A stretch of DNA of 64,000 nt, from assembly GCF_020283565.1 (NCBI RefSeq), contig NC_060063.1, positions 3,184,563-3,248,562 on the forward strand, read 5' to 3'. The stretch is from Trifolium pratense. Lineage: Eukaryota > Streptophyta > Magnoliopsida > Fabales > Fabaceae. Position numbers and translations under genes: made by a program. Positions 56,039 to 64,000 of the stretch are shown here, one piece after another; position 1 is the stretch's first letter, and every line of letters starts with the position of its first letter. Below the pieces are notes generated by a model, which saw only the letters and a program-made list of their open reading frames with translations, did not search any database and was not told where the DNA came from.

Positions 56039-58230
56039 TGTAACACCCTAACCCATACTACCCTTAAAAACGTAATTTTAAAAACTTTTTAACAAGTGTA
56101 AAGGCAGAGTGCCACGCGGTAATTAAAACACAACCATACACACAGAGTGTCATGAAATTTAACATGAAAAGCAACAGCGGATTCAAATCAAACCAAGCAT
56201 GCATATATGTACATATATATATACATAAGCCATATTCATCCCTAAGGATGTCACTTATACAAGAACTAGCATAACAAAAAGGTAACACCGATATACGATG
56301 AAATCCAAGCGTAAACCCCGACTCGATGTTACATTACCAGAGCATTCACTATTTACAAACTCTAGTCAAAAGCTAGTACTAAGAGGAGTAATCTATGCTA
56401 AGTCTCCTCACCAAAAAGTACTTCAACACCACGCTAGAACAGCAGTCTAAACGTCGGCACGATCCTCAGCCTGAATATCTGAACCCCCAAAGGTCCAGCA
56501 AATAACACAAAGCAGAGAGTTAGAAAACATAATCGCATATCATACGAGTATAAGAAAGGTCTTACACCTTCGAACTACACCATACATATTCTAACTCACG
56601 TCAAAACGTTGTATTAAACAGTTATCAATTAATAAAGTTTAACACAGTTCAACCAGATAATGTCACATACCATTTATCAAATATATGCGCATTTACCCTA
56701 ATGTATCTAATGCCAATCATTCTATGTCATGCCATCCCTAGACACGACTAATGCATGTGGTACCAATTGCCTTTTACCCCTTATGGATAAGTTAAACAGT
56801 TTTACATCTTGCCGGATTGTTCGGAACTTACCAAACCTTCATATCCCTCATGGATAAGTTAAACAGTTTTATATCCTGCTGGATAGCAGCTCTAGATCTT
56901 ATGGATTCATCTAATCCGATCCTCGGCTTCCTTATGGACTCAAAAATCCATTTAAATCTATTGGAACCCAAGTTTCCAATTTCAACATATATATACATGA
57001 ATGCATGTATGTTTGCACATATCATCAATATGATATTTCTAGCTCGAAGCTACTCCTTATGAATGCGGAAACACAATTCAAACACATTCACTTAACATTA
57101 CAAATTAATGCCAAATCTTCACATTGCTCACTTTAAGCTACAACTTATTGCATACACGTTTATCAATCATATAACGATTAACAATAAGCATTAACAGTAT
57201 CAACATGTATCAACAATCATGTAAGGATACCCTTAAACCATGTTACAAGTGCCAAATCATACTTACAAACATTAACAAAAGTTGCAGGTTCAGCACTGTT
57301 CGCTAAGCGAACCCATAGCGAACAGGTAGCGAACTCATTCGCTAAGCGAATCTCAATTCGCTGTAGCGAACTACATCAGAGGATTACAGGTACATGGCGA
57401 ACAGGTAGCGAACTTGTAGCGAGCTTATTCGCTGTAGCGAACTCCTGTTCGCTAAGCGAACTACACCAGAAAGGAAATCTGTTCTTGAGTTGTCTAAGGC
57501 GGTTTAACACTAAATCAACTCAAAAATTCATCCAAACATGTTATAAATTCATATAGACAGCCATTCCAAACATATATGGTATCAAGGAACATTAATCATC
57601 CCTTCCAAACATCCAAATACCTCTAACAATCAAAATCATGGCAATTACTTGAGTTTTAAGTAACTTTCTCAAACTTTCTAAAAATGATCCAAACACATAC
57701 ATAATCATCATGGAATCAAACTAGTGATTAACACACACAAAGTGATGATGAAAAACATCATACTCACATACAAAAGTTTAATCAAAATCTAAAAGAAATT
57801 GAGTGGGAGAGTTCGGGAACGGAGACATAGACAATCTCCCCCCTCCTAGTCACTCAAGAATCATGAATTCTAATCTCTTACCTTAAGCAAAGATGATGAT
57901 CCAAGCCTCCTCTTGCTCAAGCTTTCACTCTTGATCCAAACCCTAGCTTAGCTCTATGTTGCTTCTACTCACTCAAACTCAAGAAATGAAGTTATGAAAC
58001 TATTCATAAGTTGGACTTGCTACTTATACTCTTTCCCATGGTCATGAACCAAGCCCAATTGGCTTAGGCCCATTACCTCTCACGCCCATAAGCCCAAAAC
58101 AATGGTTCTCGCGTCTAATAACTTACGTTCGGCTAAATAATTATTCGTCGCCCACTAAAATAATAAAAGCCATTTAATAAATAAAAATACATTTATTAAA
58201 ATATACGAATACGAAAATCGGGTCGTTACA
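56039..58230 (-). repeat. 5' LTR of the chromovirus
   Basis: 2192 bp. It is the promoter-bearing LTR for the minus-strand element. It matches the 3' LTR except in the U5-side end (56039-56225), where several substitutions and a small rearrangement (ATTCAAATCAAACCAAGCAT in place of ATTCATTCACATCATATAT) are clustered. Confidence 0.95.
57299..57460. repeat. palindrome array (TTCGCT/AGCGAA) in the chromovirus LTR, copy 2
   Basis: The same array as at 50624-50785, shifted by 6675 bases and identical as read. Confidence 0.93.
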
Positions 58231-59261
58231 CGCCATACTCGGCATCCTGATTTAGAAATTGATCCGCGTCAAAATCATCATCCTCAGCAGCATTTTGTGC
58301 TTGGCCTAAACGTGACCGTGTACGCGTACGCGAACCACCCGCCTCAGCATCATGTGTCCCTCGCGCGGGAATTGGTCCTTGCTGCTTACTACGACCTCGT
58401 TTGGCAGGGCGATTTGCAGCAAGCTCTCTACGAGCGGAAGCATTTGCATTGCTTGGCTTGCCATGTCTACCTCTCCCAACATTTTCTTCCATATTTATCC
58501 TAACATGGAAAAATATCTTCACACTCAATACAATCTTATAAACTATGATAAATTCAAACTATAATTCAATCAACATTTAATCCTAACACCTATGGTTAAC
58601 ATTATTCATATGGAAGCATATTGAATTTTACTTACACATTTTGTCAAACACTTAGTGTACACCATAATACCATCTAATTGCATACACAAATTAAACCTAA
58701 TATCACATGCATTCATGTTAACATCTAACTAAACTAACAACTAACCATTAATCAACAATTCAAACATAGAATTTTGAGATAGAAAATTACTCAGGGAGGG
58801 AAAAAAACGAAGAAAAGAGTGAATGTGATAAGAAAAACATGGAATGAGAAAAGAGTGAATGTAAATGCATGGAACTTACTTGATTAAGAATGGTTTGAGA
58901 TAGGATGTTGAAGTTTTCCACAAAATCGCTCTCAAGAAGAAGAAGGAGTGGTGTTGTTGGTGTTTAGAAGAAAATACGTAACTGAGAGGTTATGAAATGC
59001 TTCTGTTTCTATATCAGTTAACTTCGGTTGACAAAACTCGAAGTTAAACGCGATCGATTTCTATTAACCGAATTGTTTTAAAGTTCGATTCGTATAACCC
59101 GAAACACCGTGCAGGGGCAAAAACGTAAGTAAGGGGGGTATAAAAGAAACGTGGGGGGCCTAAAGAGAAAATATCCTAATGAAATTACCCCTGATATACT
59201 TTTGGAAGTTGGAATCTGAAACTAATACCGTTTCAGAAAATACGATCCGAAATTCACTTTT

Positions 59262-59396
59262 AATTTTCCTTTTGACATAAAACAAAATGCTACAACTAAG
59301 ATCTATATCCTGCCAAGGTCTTCACTTTTCTTAATTTTCCTTTTGACATAAAACAAAATACTACAACTAAGATCTAGATACTGCCAAGGTCTTCAT
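59262..59396. repeat. imperfect tandem duplication of about 70 bp
   Basis: TTAATTTTCCTTTTGACATA...CTGCCAAGGTCTTCA occurs twice in a row with three single-base differences. The second copy overlaps the 3' end of the short frame 59374-59634. Confidence 0.85.
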
Positions 59397-59700
59397 CACC
59401 GTAGAAGATTTCCCAAAAGAGTAGTTCTTCAAAAATAAAACGAAGGTAACTCAGGGACCACTGTCCAACGCTCATCACTGCAACACAATAGTGTGCGAGA
59501 TGGCCGTTAGCGAGCAATATTTCCAGTATGAGAGGTGTAACATCAACGACCTTTAAAGGGTAGTAGTGATAGCGCAAGGGTTTGTCAATGATGAAATCGA
59601 TTAGTATAGAGGATTCGATCAAATAGATCGACAAAGAAAAAGGGATTCGAATTGCAGATTCCGAACCTAAGCGAGTTCCGATCTACAAAATAAAACATAA
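59374..59700 (-). CDS. unidentified exon-like frame
   Basis: 86 codons from the first methionine (59634), but the frame stays open upstream to about 59683, where TTTTGTAG could be a splice acceptor, so this may be a last exon. The product is hydrophobic and aromatic (HYCVAVMSVGQWSLSYLRFIFEELLFW). I do not recognise it. No upstream exon could be found before the AT-rich DNA at 59.7-59.85 kb. It may be a gene fragment. Confidence 0.25.
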
Positions 59701-59843
59701 ATCTAGAATAAATTACTAAACTCGATTAAAAAACAATTATATATTAAATTTATATTCTAAAATAATAAATTTTTCAAAGAAAGAAAAATTAATTTCTTCA
59801 ATAATATTAATGACTAAAATGTTTTGAAATAGTTAAATAGTGG

Positions 59844-60218
59844 TTTAAAGTTGGCTTAATTAGTAAAATAGTCCCTTAAAAACATTTTTTGTTTCACATT
59901 GGTCCCTTAAAGAAAAAAATGTTTGAATAGGTCCCTTAAAGAAAAAATTGTCCGAATAGGTCTCTTAAAGACATCTCCGTTTAAAGACATCTCCGTTAAT
60001 CAGTTTGGTCCTTTCCGTCCATTTTTTGGAGGACCAAACTGATTAACGGAGATGTCTTTAAGGGACCAAACTGATTAACGGAGATGTCTTTAAGAGACCT
60101 ATTCAGACCTTTTTTTTCTTTAAGGGACCTATTCGGTCTTTTTTTTTTTCTTTAAGTGACCAATGTGAAACCAAAAATGTCTTTAAGGGACCATTTTGCT
60201 AATTAAGCCTTTAAAGTT
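59844..60218. mobile_element. foldback MULE-type MITE with 9-bp target duplication
   Basis: A 357-bp element (59853-60209) with GGCTTAATTAG...CTAATTAAGCC ends. Nearly its whole length folds on itself (GTCCCTTAAA words left, TTTAAGGGAC words right; ACGGAGATGTCTTTAA in several copies). TTTAAAGTT flanks it on both sides (59844-59852, 60210-60218). No coding capacity. Confidence 0.88.
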
Positions 60219-60348
60219 AATTGTTATCACAAAAATATTTATTTATGTTAAAATAGACTAAAGTGTCTATTAAAAAAAAAGACTAAGTGTAATTTACTCA
60301 TTTTGTTTTTAATTAAAAATATTTTATGTCATTTTACATTTATCAACC

Positions 60349-60537
60349 AATTGAATAGTTTTTTTTTTTTTACTACCAGTATTCAGCCCACTGTTTAATT
60401 TGGTTCGGTGGTCGGTTCTGGCATCAAGTGATTCCAGCCCCCTTTCAATCGCAATTGCGGGGGATCGAACCGTGATCATCCCTACCAAGTCCAGCGCCAA
60501 TCATAACTGAACCAACTAACGATTAATAATTGAATAG
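60349..60537 (-). repeat. tRNA-derived SINE (family B) with target duplication
   Basis: The element (60359-60527) reads on the minus strand CGTTAGTTGGTTCAGTTATG, B-box CACGGTTCGATCCCC, and a terminal A-run (T-run at 60359-60371 on the plus strand). AATTGAATAG flanks it at 60349-60358 and 60528-60537. Confidence 0.87.
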
Positions 60538-61015
60538 CTAATTTTACTAAACATTTTAATTATAGATTATCGTTGATAAGCTATAAGTTATATGCTATCA
60601 ATTTTGTAACCTGGTACATAGTTTATATATTCCTGGTTGTAAAATAGCTCGAATGTCTTTCTAAATGTATACATGCATCTAAAACAAACTTGAAATTGTC
60701 AAAAGTAAATCTATCTATCTATATATTATAAAGAAAATTTTGTCTAATACGAAAGATTGGGCCTATCCAACTTATTCTGAACATAAAACCAACATTAAAA
60801 TGAGGCATTCTATATTGGGAAAAAATAAAAGGTTAAATATGTTTTTATACCTAACAAATTGAATCCCTCTCCTTCAAAGTTAAGGTACAGATAAGTTTAA
60901 AATATAAAAGAAAATATATACTATAAGTATAGCATTTAACAAATAAATACAAATAAGTGTCTTTAATAATTTCATGCAACTTTATAGAGTACCCAACAGG
61001 AACCTAGTACGACAT

Positions 61016-62765
61016 CTATGGTTGAAGGAATTCAACACGTGCTCTTTGTGATGCTCGCTCCATACGTAACAAGTTTCGTGAAATGCTTAACAGCACAGCT
61101 GCATCCAATTTCTCATAACAAAAACCAACTTTAAAAGTAAGGGTCTTTAAAGATGAGGAATTTGCAAGTACGAACCGTATCAAACTCATGGCATGTTTAA
61201 AGCTGGTTCCGACGCTGATATTCACCGTCTGAAGTTGACTTAGGCAACAGCTATTGCATTCTAACTGCTCCGGTTGGTCTGGCTCTTGTTCACCGTCATC
61301 ATCATCATCATCATGATCATCATCATAATTCTAAATTATAAAACTAAGAGAGTCAAAATATGACAATAGAAAGACAAGCTAAGAAAGCATAGGGTATTCA
61401 TGGTCACCTACTCACCTTGATATCAAGTTCCACCAGGTCAGAAGCACTTTTGAGTACACTAACAATATACAAAACTTCTATTTTTTCATCCAAATTCACA
61501 CCAGATAATTTCAAATACTTTAAGCTTATTAGCTGTGTTGGAGGAATCATATCTGCATAGAGCTGTGTACAAACAACAAAGCTATGAGGTATATTTTTAC
61601 AACCCTTAAGTGTAAAAACACAACTTTCAATGTAAAAAAATAGTGGAAATATTAGATTGAACCATCAATAAAATGCAACATTGCTTCCCTCTCAAATATA
61701 CAATAAAAGATAAGTTTAAAAAAAATATCAAACTGCAAGGGCAGCCAAGATAGAAGTGATTTTAAAAATAATCAAATTGAGATTGGAATATTAAAAGTAA
61801 CATTGTACTATGTATTAATCTTTTATTGAACTTGGGTTTTATTTTTGCAACAAAGCTTGGTTACACCCCTTGCAAAAAAAATCATGCCATGCAGAGTTTG
61901 TGAAACTAGAGGAACAAGTGCAAAAGTCTACTGACCAAAGATACTGGTCAGAATATTATCCAATAGAACCATAATAAATAAATAAATAAATAGACTAATA
62001 TTAGAGATGTTGTTTCCTAACCGTGTTGCAGAATGGTGAATCTATTGCAAGCCTATGAATTTTTGGCAAACTTTTGATCAAACCAGATGCCCTTTTCAGT
62101 TCTACCATGAGTCTAAGATCAATCAGATTCTTTGCATTTTTTAGACAAACTGACTTCATATCTCCAAACAATATCATGCTGAGCTTTTCAAGTAATGGGC
62201 AGCAAGAAATAAAATTTTCAAGTGCACCAAACTCATATGTATTTAGATCTAAGCAAAGGTCCAACAATTGTTTGAAGCCACAGAAATTAGGTGGAACTGA
62301 CAATTTAAATCCGGATAATCGAAAGTGAGTCAATTCTTGGCAAGAGAAAATGTGAGATGGCATTTTATTGTCAATTCTTGCATAGTTCCGAAGCTCAAGA
62401 TCTTTAATGCCCTTCCTTGACAAAAACAGAATCCACTTATTGAGGTATTCAGTTTTGATCGTGAAAGGGATGTCAAGAGTAAACTTATATATCAGCCCAT
62501 TGTGAAGGAAAAGAACTTCCGTGATAATTCTGGAAATCTCAGGGCCAGGGTCATCAAGATCCTCGAACCTACTGAAACATTCGTAGCAAAACTCAAGTTC
62601 CGGGACTGACATCCACATATACCTCCACTTTCTAGACAGAATACTGGTACTAACTATGTCTGGGATGTTCAAGTGTTTTAGGATGCCATCAATGACATTA
62701 CCTGGTAAGTCACTTATTCGATCAATGTGATCAACATGATTAGCCTTCTTGATGGACTGAGCCAT
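61016..62765 (-). CDS. F-box/FBD/LRR-like protein, copy 3
   Basis: Exons 62765-62022, 61562-61416 and 61330-61016, all phase 0 with GT-AG borders, give 401 residues. The F-box (DHIDRISDLPGNVIDGILKHLNIPDIV...SRKWRYMW), LRR-like middle and FBD-like end (HAMSLIRFVLANSSSLKTL...MERASQRARVEF) match copies 1 and 2. MAQSIKK (62765) aligns with the MTRS start of the paralogues and is preferred over the upstream methionine at 62789. Exon 3 starts with an Asp-rich tract coded by GAT/ATGATC repeats (61294-61330), absent from the others, a likely replication-slippage expansion. The gene appears functional, with a presumed SCF ubiquitin-ligase substrate receptor role; the substrate is unknown. Confidence 0.86.
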
Positions 62766-64000
62766 AAGTGAGCTGCAAAATTTACACAAAGAGTAAATAT
62801 TGTTATGAAGAAAAAAAACTTAATGTACATTAATTATAGGCACACATATTCAACTATGGAATGTGATCCCCCCTATTTAGTTTTCCGATTTACGAAGGTA
62901 CAGATTCAAATTTCAATCGTGTGGCCTTAAGGTTTTCTTCGCACATTTTTCCTTTAGCATAAAAAGTTTTTGAACAATTAGGACCACATACAGTTGAAAA
63001 TCAGCTGCAGGTGATAACGAAACATTCAACCAGATATAAACAAACTTTGTGTACCCAAAAGTGAATGTTGCCATAGATTTACTTGAAATGTCATAATAGA
63101 ATTTTGCTCATAAAGTTTAAGAAATGACTGAAGACCATTTAGAAGACTAAAAAGAACTAAACTTAAATTAAATAATCAGATAATCAAATCATGCTGAGAT
63201 AATTAGAAATGGTTAATATAGATGGAAGAACATAATAGTAGTTCACATTGTTGATATTTTAATTTATTATTTTATTCAATACTGTAATTTAATCAGTTCA
63301 TCCTATGAAAAATTCAGTTTATTTCAACATGATAATATAATTATAATATAAACTAGTTCTCAATTTGGAACAAAATAGTACACTACAGTTTGGTACTCGT
63401 CCTCAAACTAGAGGACATGGATCTGAACTCTATTGAAACCAAAAGAATTTTTGAGACACATCCAATGTAAGAATTCTTAGGCTATGAGTAACACACACAA
63501 GCAGCTTAAACACCATATCTTCGTCTGAAACATTTTAAGACATTTCGTATATGTTTTTCAACACTCACATTTTCATCCAATGTAAGACTTCTTACTCACA
63601 CTTGAAGAGTGCCTTTTTGTATTTCTTCTATTTATACATGTTATCCCCTCTAGGCTCTAACTGACCAACTATGATGAAATTTTGGTTTATTTTATATGCA
63701 TGAGATTAAGAAGTTAAGAAACTAACAGAGAACCAATAATAAAAGAGAACACAGAGAAATGAAATATGGTTTAACCGAGGAAAACCAGGTTTATATCAAA
63801 GTAATACAAATCCTGGGCGTGTGAAATATACTAATGCTAAGAAGAAGAAAAACAAATGGAGAACCTAAAGTTGGATCACAAGGAGAACCTAAAACACTGG
63901 AGTCATCACATTATTAGGCTACGAGTAACCACACAAGCAGCTTAAAACCATATCTTCGTCTAAAACCTTTTAAGACATTTGGTATGTGTTGTTCAACACT
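62766..64000. other. upstream region of F-box copy 3, duplicated DNA
   Basis: No gene. Segments near 63190-63440 match 23340-23560 and 37600-37860 (GTTGATATTTTAATTTATTA..., GGAACAAAATAGTACACTAC...), and 63800-63990 matches 24120-24260. The untranslated first exon expected from copies 1 and 2 would lie beyond the right edge. Confidence 0.7.

Larger units (their letters stand above)
49368..58235 (-). mobile_element. complete Ty3/gypsy chromovirus (Tekay/Del-like)
   Basis: 8858 bp (49373-58230) flanked by CGCCA (49368-49372, 58231-58235). LTRs are 49373-51555 (2183 bp, the 3' LTR) and 56039-58230 (2192 bp, the 5' LTR), with TG...CA ends (TGTAACGACCC...GGTGTTACA in element orientation). The primer site TGGTATCAGAGC (56023-56034) fits initiator-Met tRNA. 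The polypurine tract on the minus strand is TTTTAAGGGGGGTAGGAT (51556-51573). A single intact gag-pol frame with a C-terminal chromodomain-like tail supports the chromovirus call; Tekay/Del is inferred from long LTRs and the tail. Confidence 0.95.
47471..58492 (-). pseudogene. plant mobile domain (MAIN-like) gene, exon 1 split by a chromovirus
   Basis: Exon 1 is 58492-58231 plus 49367-49147, exon 2 is 49041-48325 and exon 3 is 48223-47471, all phase 0 with GT-AG borders. Without the insert the product is 650 residues. The first 160 residues are basic, then Pro/Gln/Arg/Glu-rich low complexity. The rest is the plant mobile domain: WFWDPIEASGLEPL, WHPETSTFHLPLGELGITLDDV, LLHLPIQGK, YLQYFQDLSCVHEWNWGAAAL. 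PMD proteins such as MAIN and MAIL1 act in genome stability and silencing, and PMD genes are often transposon-borne (family knowledge). An 8.86-kb LTR element with CGCCA duplications breaks codon ~88; in the present state translation stops two codons into the LTR. Confidence 0.82.
47005..59175 (-). mobile_element. Mutator-like element carrying a PMD gene, left tip missing
   Basis: The inner left part has CCCCCCATCATGTCTTTTAT followed by ACCCCCTATAC, and AACCGAAA words. The right part, inverted, has GGCCCCCCACGTTTCTTTTA, TACCCCCCTTAC and AACCGAA words, ending ...CCTAAAGAGAAAATATC near 59175. These form long, imperfect terminal inverted repeats around the PMD gene. The outer ~20-30 bases of the left end are absent because the Athila-like LTR starts there. 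No MULE transposase is seen, so it is non-autonomous, or the PMD gene is captured cargo. Confidence 0.6.

Overview
The window is plant nuclear DNA, most likely from a legume. Genes are split by introns with GT-AG borders. Protein families are plant-specific (ALMT malate channels, F-box/FBD proteins, the plant mobile domain, Athila-type Gag), and tRNA-derived SINEs and AT-rich MITEs of kinds common in legumes are frequent. No prokaryotic features were seen. The legume call is inference from repeat style and protein flavour; no database was used.

Layout. (1) 1-10.8 kb: two tandem ALMT-type anion channel genes on the minus strand. The left copy is cut by the window edge and has a Ty3/gypsy LTR in its fifth intron. 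The right copy is complete (6 exons, 600 aa). Between and inside them lie an hAT-type element with an 8-bp target duplication, a Stowaway-like MITE and SINEs. (2) 10.8-13.8 kb: no gene; a MULE-type MITE, a SINE and an LTR-like fragment. (3) 13.8-19.0 kb: an intact, very young Ty1/copia element (331-bp LTRs that read identical, one 1475-codon gag-pol frame). (4) 19.3-25.2, 34.1-38.4 and 61.0-64.0 kb: three paralogous F-box/FBD genes on the minus strand with recognisably duplicated upstream DNA. Copy 1 has a solo LTR with two nested insertions in its 5'UTR intron. Copy 2 is broken by a small non-autonomous LTR element in exon 2. Copy 3 is intact. (5) 25.2-34 kb: AT-rich DNA with a (TA)n tract, MITEs, SINEs, an hAT element and a decayed copia RT relic; no intact gene. 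(6) 38.7-59.2 kb: a nested block. A truncated hAT element abuts a 5'-truncated, pol-less Athila-like LTR element, which abuts a Mutator-like element carrying a plant-mobile-domain (PMD) gene. A complete 8.86-kb chromovirus (Ty3/gypsy) sits in exon 1 of that PMD gene, flanked by the 5-bp duplication CGCCA. (7) 59.2-61 kb: a short unidentified frame, a foldback MULE MITE and a SINE.

Taken together, two small tandem gene families (ALMT and F-box/FBD) are being reshaped by waves of insertion. In several cases the paralogue supplies the empty site, so the insertion can be read base by base.

The most unusual signal is that three unrelated retroelements each carry an array of short hairpin/palindrome sequences: YACGC-GCS-GCGTR in the Athila-like element, TTCGCT-A-AGCGAA in the chromovirus LTRs, and GTGAG...CTCAC or GAGC-GAAA-GCTC in the small LTR element. 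Several copies show matched changes in both arms. The pol-less element also has an extra conserved ORF in the env-like position.
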